Shown here one piece after another: positions 17,879 to 27,353 of a DNA stretch of 64,000 bases; the first letter of the stretch is position 1, and each line of letters opens with the position of its first letter. The stretch covers positions 1 through 64,000 of the forward strand of contig NZ_JALBYU010000006.1 in assembly GCF_029963765.1 (NCBI RefSeq). Reading direction: 5' to 3'. Source of the DNA: Pseudomonas sp. UYIF39. GTDB lineage: Bacteria; Pseudomonadota; Gammaproteobacteria; Pseudomonadales; Pseudomonadaceae. A model generated the notes under the pieces. It had not been told where the DNA came from and made no database searches. It saw only the letters and a list, made by a program, of their open reading frames with translations. The position numbers were made by a program, and so were the translations under genes.

Positions 17879-18795
17879 ATGACCGCTACAAAACCTTTGG
17901 ATAACGCGCCCAGTGCAGAGGCCTCCATAATTGATGGGAAGGCGTTTGCCGAAATCTTGCGCAAGAATGTTGCTGTCGGTGCAAGGGCCTTCAGGGAGAC
18001 GCGCGGCAGAGCACCCGGGCTGGCTGTCGTACTAGTCGGGAGCGATCCTGCCAGCCAGGTTTACGTGAAAACCAAAATGAAGAAGGCGCTTGAGTCCGGG
18101 ATTGACTCTTTCCCTCATCTGCTCGAAAGCGATACGTCCGAGACTGAGTTGCTGAACTTGATCGACAAGCTCAATAACGACCGTTATGTACATGGAATTC
18201 TGGTTCAGCTTCCGCTGCCCGCCCACATCGATGAATCGAAGGTTATTGCAGCCATAAACCCACCAAAGATGTCGACGGCTTCCATCCGATCAATGTGGGT
18301 CTGCTCGGCCAGGGGAAAGCCAAACTGATTCCTTGCACCCCTCTGGGCTGCTTGATGATGCTAAAGGATCATATCGGCGACCTCAGCGGCAAAAAAAACG
18401 TGATCGTCGGCAGGTCAAACATCGTCGGCAAGCCCATGGCGAATTTGCTTCTTCAAGAAAACTGCACCGGCACGATTGTGCCCTCCCGTACGCGAGATCT
18501 CATCGCGGAATGTCTTCAGGCAGACATCCTGATCGTAGCGATTGGCTGGGATGAATTCATCGACGCAAGAGCAATCAAGCCGGGCGCAGTGGTCATTGAC
18601 GTTGGTATCAACAGAGTTGAAAGAAATGGACTGTCGGTTCTGGTGGGTGATGTCGATCTCAACTCTGCCAAGGTCGTTGCAGCAGCCATTACTCCAGTTC
18701 CAGGTGGCGTAGGTCCTATGACCGTTGCTTGTTTGATGAGAAATACGCTGGCAGCTGCAGAGGCAATTGAGAGTAATACTGCTGCTCGCTACTGA
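17879..18795 (+). pseudogene. folD: folD-type dehydrogenase/cyclohydrolase, frameshifted
   Basis: Two overlapping frames make one FolD (methylenetetrahydrofolate dehydrogenase/cyclohydrolase). The first frame gives [14 protein letters not shown] and [13 protein letters not shown] up to AAINP. There one base is missing (near 18265), because the next frame reads [18 protein letters not shown], then [17 protein letters not shown] and [15 protein letters not shown]. Nothing resembling a slippery site is evident, so I treat it as a broken gene. A second, essential folD presumably exists elsewhere. It lies next to an integrase stub, consistent with cargo of a lost island. Confidence 0.8.
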
Positions 18796-18895
18796 AAGTG
18801 CAAAAGCTCAGACTCGATCTGAGAGTTACCGGGCCTCTGGTTGCCTGTCAGGTCGAGCTTTGCTGGTCAATTTGGCGTACCAGACTTTCTCTCCA

Positions 18896-19192
18896 TCACA
18901 AAGAAGTGGTCATCTGCCCGGTATTACACGCCTGCCGCCGCTGGGCCCGCGGATCGATGCCCGTGGCGACCAGCGCCCTGGCAACATCACGCAGAGTGCG
19001 AGCATATCGTAAGCTAACTTCAGGACAGGTACCGAGAGACATACGGGGTTGCTTATCCGACCAGGAAAAGCGGAAGTGCCAGCACTTGGCGCCTTTCGTA
19101 TTCACGAAAAGGGCGAGGCCATTGTAGTCAGGAAGGGTGTAGTCCTTGGCACCGGGCTTGGCGTGTCGGACCGCGGTCTTGGTGAGAGCCAT
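18896..19192 (-). pseudogene. Tyrosine-recombinase integrase, N-terminal stub
   Basis: About 90 residues match the N-terminal arm-binding domain of P4-type tyrosine integrases: MALTKTAVRHAKPGAKDYTL, then GLALFVNTKGAKCWHFRFSW, LGTCPEVSLRYAR and GIDP. The catalytic domain (Arg...HxxR...Tyr) is missing. The start has GGAG eight bases upstream. It lies 225 bases from the 3' end of tRNA-Gly and points away from it, the usual position for an integrase of a tRNA-targeting island. This marks a collapsed integration. Confidence 0.85.
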
Positions 19193-19350
19193 CGCACAAT
19201 CTCCGTCTCGTATGAATGGAGGAGATTTGTACGGTTTGCGGTGAGACTGGCACCACGAAAAAACCGATCTGCCGAGCGCCAGATTGATGTACTGGAAAAT
19301 GTACTTATTGAGGCTGGATATGAGTGTTTTCAGGGGGGGGCGCAGCAAAA

Positions 19351-19411
19351 GTCAAAGAAAGACTTTTCTTTGGACGAAAAAAATGGACCTCTTTTCAGAG
19401 ATCCATTTTTT
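19351..19411 (-). terminator. Terminator hairpins after tRNA-Gly
   Basis: 19377-19411 forms AAAAAATGGATCTCT/AGAGGTCCATTTTTT, a stem with A and T flanks typical of a terminator just downstream of the minus-strand tRNA. A second hairpin (19351-19375) follows with AAAGAAA/TTTCTTT arms. Confidence 0.7.
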
Positions 19412-19417
19412 AATGCT

Positions 19418-19493
<76 letters not shown>

Positions 19494-19555
19494 GTCTTGG
19501 TGAGGCGCATTCTATAGAATCCAGATGCCGCGTCAACCCCTTGATTCAAAAAAGT

Positions 19556-20116
19556 TTATTTCTTTTCCACGTCGGTCTTCAGATGCGGCCAGGCAGCCCG
19601 CAAATATTGGACCATGGACCACAACGTCAGGCCCGCGGATATCAGCAGCAAGGCGTAACCCAGCAACACCCAGAACGTGAAATCCGACGGATTGGCCAGC
19701 AGGATCACCAGCGCCAGCATTTGCGCGGCGGTCTTCCATTTGCCCAGGTTCGACACGGCGACGTGAGCACGGGCGCCGAGTTCGGCCATCCATTCGCGAA
19801 GTGCCGAGACGACAATCTCGCGACCAATGATCACGGCAGCCGGCAGCGTGAGCCAAAGGTTGCCATGTTCTTGCACCAGCAATACCAGTGCAACGGCGAC
19901 CATCAGCTTGTCAGCCACGGGATCGAGGAAAGCCCCGAACGGTGTGCTTTGTTCCAGTCGGCGGGCCAGATACCCATCCAGCCAGTCTGTGGCGGCGGCA
20001 AATGCGAACACCGAGGCGGACGCCAGGTAGCTCCATTGATACGGCAGGTAGAACAGTAAAATGAAGATCGGAATGAGCAGGACGCGTAGTACGGTAATCA
20101 GATTAGGGATATTCAT
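19556..20116 (-). CDS. pgsA: Phosphatidylglycerophosphate synthase
   Basis: CDP-diacylglycerol-glycerol-3-phosphate 3-phosphatidyltransferase, an inner-membrane enzyme of phosphatidylglycerol synthesis. The CDP-alcohol phosphotransferase motif is visible: [20 protein letters not shown] then LDPVADK, with the four conserved Asp. Four or five hydrophobic segments run through the 186 residues. The ATG at 20116 starts [12 protein letters not shown], the usual N-terminus. It lies 32 bases after uvrC in the same direction. Confidence 0.95.
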   Translation of the reverse strand: MNIPNLITVLRVLLIPIFILLFYLPYQWSYLASASVFAFAAATDWLDGYLARRLEQSTPFGAFLDPVADKLMVAVALVLLVQEHGNLWLTLPAAVIIGREIVVSALREWMAELGARAHVAVSNLGKWKTAAQMLALVILLANPSDFTFWVLLGYALLLISAGLTLWSMVQYLRAAWPHLKTDVEKK

Positions 20117-20148
20117 CGGCACAACTGGCTACGAGGTGAGGGGGCATT

Positions 20149-21972
20149 CTACTCGCTGTGCAGATTGGCATAAATCAACTCTGCGAGCTTTTTACTGATC
20201 CCGGGTGCTTTGGCGATCTCTTCGATGCTGGCACGAGACAGCTCCTGCAATCCACCAAAATGTTTCAACAAATCGCGGCGACGGGTCGGTCCGACACCGG
20301 CGACGCCCTCCAGTGTAGACGTGCGGCGAGTTTTCCCACGACGGGCGCGGTGCCCGGTAATCGCGAAACGGTGAGCCTCGTCGCGTATCTGCTGGATCAA
20401 ATGCAGCGCGGGAGAATCACCGCGCAAGGTGAATTCGTGGGCAGCATCGTTCAGGTACAGGGTTTCGAAACCGGCCTTGCGCGTGGCGCCCTTGGCTACG
20501 CCCAACAGAATCAGATCAGGTACGGCCAATTCATTGAGCACGTCACGGGCCATGGACAGCTGCCCCTTGCCACCGTCCACCAGCAAAATGTCCGGTAGCT
20601 TGCCCTCCCCGTCCTTCAGTTTGCTGAAGCGTCGGGTCAGGGCCTGATGCATCGCGGCGTAGTCATCGCCCGGGGTGACGCCTTCAATGTTGTAGCGACG
20701 ATAGTCGGACTTGATCGGACCTTCGGGGCCGAACACCACACAGGATGCCACGGTTGCTTCGCCACTGGAGTGACTGATGTCGTAACACTCCAGGCGCTGT
20801 GGCGGTTCGTCCAGGTTCAGCACTTCTGCCAGCGCATCGAAACGTGCAGCAACGTGTTGACGGTTGGCCAGTCGCGCTCCCAGGGCCTGCTCGGCATTGG
20901 TGACCGCCAACTGTTGCCAGCGTGCTCGCGTACCACGAACCCTATGACTGATGGTCAATTCGCGACCGCGTAGCTCATCGATGGCCGCGATCAGGGTCGG
21001 GAAGTCTTCGTGAACCACGTTGACGATCAGTTCGCTCGGCAAGTCGCGCTCGGGACTGCTGATGAAGTACTGGCCGAGAAACGCCGCCATGACTTCGGAA
21101 ACGTCCTCTTCAATACCCACCTGAGGAAAGAAGTTCTTGCTCCCCAGCACCCGGCCGCCACGAACACTGATCAAATGAACGCAGGCACCACCCGGATTGA
21201 CAAACGCTGCGATCACGTCGACATCGCCCGTCCCGCCTTCCATGCTTTGCTGGTCCTGGACCCGGCGCAGTAATGAGATCTGATCACGCAACTCGGCCGC
21301 ACGCTCGAATTCGAGGTTGATCGCCGCCTCTTCCATTCCTGCAGACAACTCGTCCGTCAACGCATTGCTGCGCCCCTCAAGGAACATCACCGAGTGTCGT
21401 ACGTCTTCAGCGTATACCTCGGGTTCCACCAGCCCGACACAGGGCGCCTTGCAGCGTTTGATCTGGTATTGCAGGCAAGGACGGGTGCGGTTCTTGTAAT
21501 AGCTGTCTTCGCACTGACGAACAAAAAACGTCTTCTGCAGCAGGCTCAGGCTTTCGCGAATGGCGCCGGCGCTGGGATAAGGGCCGAAATATTTGCCCTT
21601 GGCCTTTTTGGCACCGCGATGGATGCTCAAGCGTGGAAACTGACCATCCGAGAGAAAGACGTAGGGGTAGGATTTATCGTCGCGCAGCAGGATGTTGTAG
21701 GGCGGCCGCCACTCCTTGATCAGCGTCTGTTCAAGCAACAAGGCTTCGGTTTCATTGGCCGTAATCGTCGTTTCGACCTGAGCGATACGCGCGACCAGCG
21801 CCGCGGTCTTGGGCGCAAGACCGGATTTGCGGAAGTAACTCGACAGACGATTCTTGAGGTTCTTGGCCTTGCCGACATAGAGCAGGCGTGCCTCGCTGTC
21901 GAACATGCGATACACACCGGGACGCCCACTGACCGTCGACAGAAAGGCGCTTGGATCGAAGACTTCAGTCAT
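20149..21972 (-). CDS. uvrC: Excinuclease ABC subunit C
   Basis: The dual-incision nuclease of nucleotide excision repair (607 aa). The GIY-YIG domain is at residues 10-95 ([20 protein letters not shown]), a UVR motif lies near 200-235 ([18 protein letters not shown]), an RNase-H-like domain follows ([21 protein letters not shown]) and a C-terminal helix-hairpin-helix pair ends the protein ([20 protein letters not shown]). The start at 21972 is two bases after the gacA stop, the conserved gacA-uvrC arrangement in gamma-proteobacteria. A longer open frame to 22098 lies inside gacA and is not used. Confidence 0.96.
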   Translation of the reverse strand: MTEVFDPSAFLSTVSGRPGVYRMFDSEARLLYVGKAKNLKNRLSSYFRKSGLAPKTAALVARIAQVETTITANETEALLLEQTLIKEWRPPYNILLRDDKSYPYVFLSDGQFPRLSIHRGAKKAKGKYFGPYPSAGAIRESLSLLQKTFFVRQCEDSYYKNRTRPCLQYQIKRCKAPCVGLVEPEVYAEDVRHSVMFLEGRSNALTDELSAGMEEAAINLEFERAAELRDQISLLRRVQDQQSMEGGTGDVDVIAAFVNPGGACVHLISVRGGRVLGSKNFFPQVGIEEDVSEVMAAFLGQYFISSPERDLPSELIVNVVHEDFPTLIAAIDELRGRELTISHRVRGTRARWQQLAVTNAEQALGARLANRQHVAARFDALAEVLNLDEPPQRLECYDISHSSGEATVASCVVFGPEGPIKSDYRRYNIEGVTPGDDYAAMHQALTRRFSKLKDGEGKLPDILLVDGGKGQLSMARDVLNELAVPDLILLGVAKGATRKAGFETLYLNDAAHEFTLRGDSPALHLIQQIRDEAHRFAITGHRARRGKTRRTSTLEGVAGVGPTRRRDLLKHFGGLQELSRASIEEIAKAPGISKKLAELIYANLHSE

Positions 21973-21974
21973 TT

Positions 21975-22616
21975 TCAGAGGCTGGCATCGACCATGCCGT
22001 GACGAACCGCCAACAGCGTCAACTCGACATCGCTGCTGATCGAAAGCTTTTCGAAAATGCGGTAACGGTAAGTGTTCACGGTTTTTGGCGACAGACACAG
22101 TTTGTCGGAAATGATCTGGACCTTCTGACAGCCGACAATCATCAGCGCGATCTGGATTTCTCGCTCCGACAAGGCGTCGAAAGGCGAATCATTGGTCGGC
22201 TGGAAGGATTTGATCGCCAGTTGCTGTGCAATTTGCGGGCTGATGTAGCGCTGCCCGGCAAACACCAGGCGGATAGCCTGGACCATTTCAGGCAGCCCGG
22301 CACCCTTGGTCAGATAACCCGCGGCACCGGCCTGCAACAACCGAGTCGGAAACGGATCTTCTTCGCACACGGTGACCGCGACGACTTTGATATCCGGATG
22401 ACTGCGCAATAATTTGCGTGTGGCTTCAAGACCGCCGATGCCGGGCATCTTGACGTCCATCAGCACCACATCGGGTTTCAACTCACGCGCCTTGAGCAGG
22501 GATTCTTCGCCTGACTCAGCCTGGCCGACTACTTGCAGGCCATCGATGTCAGCCAGCATTCGTGTAATGCCTGTACGAACGAGATCATGATCATCGACTA
22601 CTAGCACCCTAATCAA
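21975..22616 (-). CDS. gacA: Response regulator GacA
   Basis: The global response regulator paired with the sensor kinase GacS; it activates the small RNAs that relieve RsmA/RsmE repression of secondary metabolism. The receiver domain has the acidic pocket VDDHD and phospho-acceptor Asp in [12 protein letters not shown]; the C-terminal LuxR-type HTH is at about residues 145-205 ([36 protein letters not shown]). The expected 213-residue length is reached only with the TTG at 22616, preceded by GAGGTG, a start known for fluorescent pseudomonads. Nothing suggests loss of function. Confidence 0.95.
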   Translation of the reverse strand: MIRVLVVDDHDLVRTGITRMLADIDGLQVVGQAESGEESLLKARELKPDVVLMDVKMPGIGGLEATRKLLRSHPDIKVVAVTVCEEDPFPTRLLQAGAAGYLTKGAGLPEMVQAIRLVFAGQRYISPQIAQQLAIKSFQPTNDSPFDALSEREIQIALMIVGCQKVQIISDKLCLSPKTVNTYRYRIFEKLSISSDVELTLLAVRHGMVDASL

Positions 22617-22718
22617 GCAGACACCTCGCGATATGGTCTTATTGGGTTGCCGACACCTTAGCAAAAAGCGACTGGCAGACCTAGCGGCAAGCGTCATATA
22701 AAAAGTTTCAATTCGTCT

Positions 22719-23186
22719 TCAAAGGCCTGTCGTATGCATGTTCCAGCCTGGCGAGGCAACGATATCGCGCTGCATTCTCAGGAAACACTCGTCCGTGCCG
22801 ACCACCTTCAGCCCCTTTCTCTCATACAACGCTTGCGCGGGATTATTATCAAAAACCGTCAAACGCAATGCCGGACGCCGTTCCTTGCACGCCATGGCGA
22901 ATACTTGATCAATCGTCCAGGAACCGGCGCCCTGCCCTCGAAACGCTTCGATGACGTGCAACTCGCGAATGTACAGGGCTTTGGCATCACGACTCAGACT
23001 GACGTAGCCCACCAATGCCTCACCGCGCACAATCAACCAGTTCTCGCGCCCTGCCCAGCCCACATCGAAACCTTCGTCCTGCCACAACAGATCGTGCCGA
23101 ATGTAATAGCGCAGCATGTTTTTGCGGGTCAGTTCACGAGCGAAGTCGAGATCCCCGAGCGCTGCCGGGCGTAATTCAAATGCCAT
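22719..23186 (-). CDS. GNAT-family N-acetyltransferase
   Basis: A 155-residue acetyl-CoA-dependent transferase. The acetyl-CoA loop is seen as ELHVIEAFRGQGAGSWTIDQ, and a C-terminal NPAQALYERKGLKVVG block is the usual family end. The substrate is unknown. Its ATG overlaps the stop of the upstream nitrilase-family gene (TGATG), so the two are translationally coupled. Confidence 0.85.
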   Translation of the reverse strand: MAFELRPAALGDLDFARELTRKNMLRYYIRHDLLWQDEGFDVGWAGRENWLIVRGEALVGYVSLSRDAKALYIRELHVIEAFRGQGAGSWTIDQVFAMACKERRPALRLTVFDNNPAQALYERKGLKVVGTDECFLRMQRDIVASPGWNMHTTGL

Positions 23187-23944
23187 CAAACCTCCGCGAC
23201 AGCCACTATTTGCCCCTTCCAGCCATCAGCATCGCGGCGAGCCACGACCATCAGGTTGCCTGTTCCCGGTGCGGCTGCAACCAGCGAGCCGTCCGACGCC
23301 CAGATCGCGCTGCGTCCCGCCGCCTCCCAGCCACCCGTTGCACCACCATGGTTGGCCATCAGGACCGCCATCGAATGCGTGCGGGCGTAGCCTTGCAACA
23401 ACGCGGTATCCGGGGCGTAGCCGTTTTCGGTGATCAGTACGCCCGCCGCATAGAGATCAGCTCCTTCCTGCGTCGCTGCCGCCGCATGACTGGCGTGAGA
23501 GAAATCCGCACACACCGCCAACGCGACCGTATCGGCACCTATGGTCAGGGTCGAACCGCCGGTTCCCGGTGCAAATGCCACTTCCTCGCCTGGATGCAAA
23601 TGTTGCTTGCTGTAGATCCCGAGCGATCCATCAGCGCCCAACACCAGCGCCCCAATCAATACGGGCGAATCCCCCGACAGGCGAATCGGCATCCCGACGA
23701 CAGTCGTCACACCGACTTCCCGCGCGAAATCCCTTAGCGGTTGCAGAACCTCGGCGTCTGGCGCAATGGCCAATTCAGCCGCAAGTCCACGCTCGTACCC
23801 GGTCAGCGACAACTCCGGGAACACCAGCAATTGCACGCCCTGCTCAGCGGCAACTTGCATGAAGCGCTGATGCCGCACCCTGTTTGCGGCAAGGTCACCG
23901 GCGATCGAGATCGATTGAGCGGCTGCGATGATCAGTGGCGTCAT
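23186..23944 (-). CDS. Carbon-nitrogen hydrolase (nitrilase superfamily)
   Basis: A 252-residue amidase-type enzyme. The Glu-Lys-Cys triad is recognisable: FPELSLTGYE (Glu), YSKQHLHPGEE (Lys) and LAVCADFSHASHAAAA (Cys). It probably hydrolyses a small amide or acts on an omega-amide. The ATG at 23944 has AGGGACG upstream; the longer frame to 24088 lacks support. It forms a two-gene unit with the acetyltransferase. Confidence 0.85.
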   Translation of the reverse strand: MTPLIIAAAQSISIAGDLAANRVRHQRFMQVAAEQGVQLLVFPELSLTGYERGLAAELAIAPDAEVLQPLRDFAREVGVTTVVGMPIRLSGDSPVLIGALVLGADGSLGIYSKQHLHPGEEVAFAPGTGGSTLTIGADTVALAVCADFSHASHAAAATQEGADLYAAGVLITENGYAPDTALLQGYARTHSMAVLMANHGGATGGWEAAGRSAIWASDGSLVAAAPGTGNLMVVARRDADGWKGQIVAVAEV

Positions 23945-24051
23945 GGTTCGTCCCTGTGACGTTGTACGTAAGCGGAACACAAAGTGTGTCACAACCGGCA
24001 ACGCACTCAAGCGATAGAAAATGCCGCCGGTGATCGATAGCATTTTCTGAT

Positions 24052-24080
24052 TGAATCCACGCACCGGCCTCGAGTAAGCT
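24052..24080 (+). promoter_or_regulatory. Candidate sigma-70 promoter of DAHP synthase leader
   Basis: TTGAAT (24052-24057), a 17-base spacer and TAAGCT (24075-24080) form a plausible promoter whose transcript would start near 24087, 18 bases before the first leader peptide. Confidence 0.45.
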
Positions 24081-24104
24081 CGGCGCACTCATCGGAGACA
24101 AATC

Positions 24105-24233
24105 ATGTTCAACGCCCTCTCACAGCTTCGTACCGTCAGCGCCCTGCGCGCGGTGGCGGCTGCCCGGGTGAATGACGTTTGTGCTCCGGTCAGCTTTTAT
24201 TTTGGGTATTGGTTTAGCCACTGGCGCGCCTGA
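24105..24233 (+). CDS. Aromatic-rich leader peptide 1, 42 aa
   Basis: A short open frame with GGAG eight bases before its ATG. Its last twelve codons read FYFGYWFSHWRA: three Phe, two Tyr and two Trp in ten residues. This is the composition of leader peptides in attenuators of aromatic amino-acid genes. It ends 47 bases before a perfect terminator hairpin and 336 bases before a DAHP synthase gene. The upstream part (residues 1-30) is Ala/Val/Arg rich and unremarkable. Ribosome stalling as a sensor of charged aromatic tRNAs is the inferred role. Confidence 0.7.
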   Translation: MFNALSQLRTVSALRAVAAARVNDVCAPVSFYFGYWFSHWRA

Positions 24234-24280
24234 TACCCACACGGCGCCCACTTTAAACGGGTCGCCACCAGAGAATTCTC

Positions 24281-24318
24281 AACCCCCGGTCGGCTTCCCG
24301 ACCGGGGGTTTTGTTTTT
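24281..24318 (+). terminator. Attenuator-type intrinsic terminator
   Basis: AACCCCCGGTCGG and CCGACCGGGGGTT form a perfect 13-bp stem around CTTC, followed by TTGTTTTTT. It sits between the first leader peptide and the second, inside the transcript of the DAHP synthase gene. A complete antiterminator pairing was not identified by eye. Confidence 0.85.
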
Positions 24319-24368
24319 TCAGCCCCGCACACTTTTAGCGACACACCAGACAACCAGAGGATTCAAAA

Positions 24369-24521
24369 ATGAACTACGCCACTTATTACCGTTACGACAG
24401 TTTTACCGCCTGGCGATTTAGCAGCCTCCGCTCGGGACAGCCTGCCGCCTCCGATCGGTCACCCACAGGTGGCAAGCACGCACACGCGGCCAATCCGGCC
24501 AATTGTCGAACACCCCAGTAG
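24369..24521 (+). CDS. Aromatic-rich leader peptide 2, 50 aa
   Basis: A second short frame beginning MNYATYYRYDSFTAWRF, with four Tyr, two Phe and one Trp in 17 residues. AGAGGA lies eight bases before the ATG. It begins just beyond the terminator and ends 48 bases before the DAHP synthase start, so it would be translated only in read-through transcripts. The remaining 33 residues are polar and low in aromatics. Its position suggests a second, possibly translational, checkpoint. Confidence 0.6.
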   Translation: MNYATYYRYDSFTAWRFSSLRSGQPAASDRSPTGGKHAHAANPANCRTPQ

Positions 24522-24569
24522 GGCCGAGCGCGCGGGAACGAACCCGCTGCCAGCCCAGGAAGCCCGAAT

Positions 24570-25658
24570 ATGAACTCGTCCGTCTCTGCTCTGCCGCTGT
24601 CCACCTTGAGCTCTGCCAATGAAGCCCTGACCCTGCGTCTGCCCAGCTCATTGCAACTCAAACAGCAACTGCCACTCAGCAACGCCCTGACCCAGCAAGT
24701 CGCCGCCCACCGCCAGGCGGTTCGCGCGATCCTCAACGGTGAAGACTCGCGTCTGCTGGTCATCGTCGGCCCCTGCTCAATTCACGATCCTCAGTCCGCC
24801 CTCGAGTACGCCAGCAACCTCGCCCGCCTCGCCGCCGACGTCAGCGATGAAATGCTGCTGGTGATGCGCGCCTACGTCGAAAAACCCCGCACCACCATCG
24901 GCTGGAAAGGCCTGGCCTACGACCCGCATCTGGACGGCAGCGACGACATGGCTGGCGGCTTGACCCTGTCCCGCGAGTTGATGCGCGAAATGCTCCGCCT
25001 GGGACTGCCGATTGCCACCGAACTGCTGCAACCGATGGCTGCCGGCTACTTCGACGATCTGCTGAGCTGGGTCGCTATTGGCGCTCGCACTACCGAATCG
25101 CAGATCCATCGGGAAATGGCCAGCGGCCTGAGCATGCCGGTCGGCTTCAAGAACGGTACCGATGGTGGTGTCGGTGTGGCCAGTGACGCCATGCGCTCTG
25201 CCGCCCATCCGCATCGTCATTTCGGTGTCGACAGCCAGGGGCATCCAGCAATCATTCAAACGCCGGGCAATCCAGACACCCACCTGGTGCTGCGTGGCGG
25301 ACACCGTGGGCCGAACTACGACCGCGACAGCGTCGCCCGGGTGAACAGCGACTTGACCAAACTGAAGATCCCGGCCCGGATCATGGTCGACTGCAGCCAT
25401 GCCAACAGCGGCAAAGACCCGTTGCGTCAGCCAGCGGTGTTTAACGATGTGCTTGAACAGCGCCTGCATGGTGATCGATCACTGATCGGCATGATGATCG
25501 AGAGTCACCTGTTCGAAGGCTGCCAACCGCTGGGCCCGTCAATGCGTTACGGCGTGTCAGTCACGGACGGCTGCCTTGGCTGGAACGGGACGGAATTACT
25601 TTTGCGCCGGGCAGCCGATCGGCTCAGAGCGCAGAGCAGGGATCAACAATCGGCGTGA
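24570..25658 (+). CDS. 3-deoxy-7-phosphoheptulonate (DAHP) synthase, class I
   Basis: Catalyses the first step of the shikimate pathway from phosphoenolpyruvate and erythrose-4-phosphate. Typical class-I (AroF/G/H) blocks are seen: LLVIVGPCSIHDPQSALEYA, the VEKPRTTIGWKGL PEP-binding segment, GARTTESQIHREMASGLSMP, VGFKNGTDG and MVDCSHANSGKD. Length 362 is normal. AGGAAG lies upstream of the ATG. Two aromatic-rich leader peptides and a terminator precede it. Which aromatic amino acid inhibits the isoenzyme cannot be decided here, so no aro letter is given. Confidence 0.93.
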   Translation: MNSSVSALPLSTLSSANEALTLRLPSSLQLKQQLPLSNALTQQVAAHRQAVRAILNGEDSRLLVIVGPCSIHDPQSALEYASNLARLAADVSDEMLLVMRAYVEKPRTTIGWKGLAYDPHLDGSDDMAGGLTLSRELMREMLRLGLPIATELLQPMAAGYFDDLLSWVAIGARTTESQIHREMASGLSMPVGFKNGTDGGVGVASDAMRSAAHPHRHFGVDSQGHPAIIQTPGNPDTHLVLRGGHRGPNYDRDSVARVNSDLTKLKIPARIMVDCSHANSGKDPLRQPAVFNDVLEQRLHGDRSLIGMMIESHLFEGCQPLGPSMRYGVSVTDGCLGWNGTELLLRRAADRLRAQSRDQQSA

Positions 25659-25668
25659 GCCCCACCCA

Positions 25669-25699
25669 ACGTCCAGCCCTCCCATCGAGGACTGGACGT
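25669..25699. repeat. Inverted repeat after DAHP synthase
   Basis: ACGTCCAG and CTGGACGT form a perfect 8-bp stem with a 15-base loop ten bases after the stop codon. There is no T run, so termination is uncertain. Confidence 0.35.
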
Positions 25700-25947
25700 C
25701 GGAATCGAGACACGATTAACAGGCAAAGGGTGTTCCCGGAGTAGGCCATCGCAGGAAAACGCTCTGTTACAGATAAAAAGATGTCCAAATATTCCGACCA
25801 AGACCTCATCTACTTTCGACATTTCGTACATTTTCTATTCCGTTTTCATCAGGTTACAGCGGCTTTTTCATACAACGTCGAATAGCTGGTGTGCTTTAGA
25901 GTGAGCCCATCAACACACCTATGAACGACTGCGAAAAAGGAAAGAAC

Positions 25948-26829
25948 ATGCTACGGAATGCAACTACTCAGTATCCGATCCTGTTGATCCACGGGCTCTT
26001 CGGCTTCGACCGCATCGGCAAGATCGAACTCTTTCATGACGTCAAGCAGGCCCTCAGGAGTGCAGGCGCAAGAGTGTTTATCCCGCACTTGTCGGCTACC
26101 CATAGCAATGAAGTTCGAGGCGACCAACTTCTGGCGCAGATCGAACGGGTACTGGAAGGAACCGGTGCAAACAAAGTCAACCTGATCGGCCACAGCCAAG
26201 GCGCACTCGCTGCACGTTATGCGGCAGCGACAGCGCCGCAGGTTATCGCTTCGGTGACGTCCGTCAGCGGACCGAATCACGGCTCGGAACTGGCCGACTT
26301 CTTGCGCAAGGCGCTGACGCCCGGGCGCCTGCCGGAACAAGTCGCTGCGACGGTTGCAACGTTGTTTGCAGACTTTCTATCGTTGCTCAGCGGCCACCGT
26401 CACCTGCCGCAGAACGCCATCGCCGCTCTCAATGCCCTGACCACCGAAGGCGTAGGCGCGTTCAACGACAAATACCCCCAGGGTTTGCCGAAAACCTGGG
26501 GTGGCAAGGGTCGCGAACTGGTCGACGGCGTACGTTATTACTCCTGGAGCGGCACGCTTCAGGGTGACATCCTCGACAAAGGGCTTGATGCTCTGAATCC
26601 GCTGCACGGGTTCCTCCGCGCCTTCTCCCACTACTTCACCACCGAACCCGAGCAGAACGACGGCCTGGTTGGCCGCTACAGCTCCCATTTGGGAAAAGTC
26701 ATCCGCTCCGACTATCCGTTGGATCATCTGGACAGCCTCAGCCAGACCGCCGGTCCGTTGCGCAAGGGCATCGACCCGATTGCCCTGTATGTGCAGCATG
26801 CAGAGCGTCTGAGAAATGCCGGTCTATAA
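25948..26829 (+). CDS. Triacylglycerol lipase, family I
   Basis: An alpha/beta hydrolase of 293 residues close to the P. fragi-type family I lipase. The oxyanion segment PILLIHGLFGFDRIG, the nucleophile elbow GHSQG, the Asp in EPEQNDGLVG and the His in SSHLGKV form the catalytic set and calcium-site region. I chose the ATG at 25948 (AAGGAAAG upstream) over 25921 because the length then equals that of the P. fragi enzyme. No signal peptide is present, as in that enzyme. No lif foldase gene adjoins it. Secretion, if any, must use another route. Confidence 0.9.
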   Translation: MLRNATTQYPILLIHGLFGFDRIGKIELFHDVKQALRSAGARVFIPHLSATHSNEVRGDQLLAQIERVLEGTGANKVNLIGHSQGALAARYAAATAPQVIASVTSVSGPNHGSELADFLRKALTPGRLPEQVAATVATLFADFLSLLSGHRHLPQNAIAALNALTTEGVGAFNDKYPQGLPKTWGGKGRELVDGVRYYSWSGTLQGDILDKGLDALNPLHGFLRAFSHYFTTEPEQNDGLVGRYSSHLGKVIRSDYPLDHLDSLSQTAGPLRKGIDPIALYVQHAERLRNAGL

Positions 26830-26937
26830 AGGAATGCCATACCGGCCTGCAGGGTCTGGACGGAACTTTGAGGAGAAATAGGCCACTGAATCCGGTAGGC
26901 TCCGCACTTTACTGAACATTGAAAGGAGAATTTTCCC

Positions 26938-27219
26938 ATGGCCAAAGCCACTGCCCGTCACATCCTCGTTGCCAGCGAAGCCAAGTGCAACGAATTGAAA
27001 GCCCAAATCGAAGGCGGCGCTGATTTCGCCGAAGTCGCCAAAGCCAACTCCACTTGCCCTTCCAGCCGCCAGGGCGGTGATCTGGGTTCGTTCGGTCCAG
27101 GCCAGATGGTCAAGGAATTCGACGCCGTGGTCTTCAGCGCACCGATCAACGTGGTGCAAGGCCCGGTGAAGACCCAGTTCGGTTACCACCTGCTGGAAGT
27201 GACCAGCCGTCAGGACTGA
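26938..27219 (+). CDS. ppiC: Parvulin-type peptidyl-prolyl isomerase
   Basis: A 93-residue single-domain parvulin (PpiC type), cytoplasmic by lack of a signal. Motifs include ARHILVASEAKC, FAEVAKANSTCPSSRQGGDLGSF and VKTQFGYHLLEVTSRQD. AAAGGAG precedes the start. A related but distinct parvulin is at 46966-47241. Confidence 0.92.
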   Translation: MAKATARHILVASEAKCNELKAQIEGGADFAEVAKANSTCPSSRQGGDLGSFGPGQMVKEFDAVVFSAPINVVQGPVKTQFGYHLLEVTSRQD

Positions 27220-27237
27220 TCAACCCTTAGTTTTCCG

Positions 27238-27272
27238 CACAACGGCCCGCCTTTTGGTGGGCCGTTGTGTTT
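27238..27272 (+). terminator. Intrinsic terminator after ppiC
   Basis: CACAACGGCCCGCC and GGTGGGCCGTTGTG form a 14-bp stem with one G-T pair and a TTTT loop, followed by TTTG. Confidence 0.75.
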
Positions 27273-27353
27273 GGGATATGTGATACGGGTGGCGAGGGAC
27301 GCGCCGCTAGCGTACAAATTGTGCTTATTGACCACCCGGCTCTAAGGCTGACA

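Noticed and set aside
17879..18795. Programmed frameshift in the folD-like gene
   Set aside because: The shift point (near 18265) lacks a slippery heptamer or a following stem. A single-base loss in a redundant gene beside an integrase stub is simpler.
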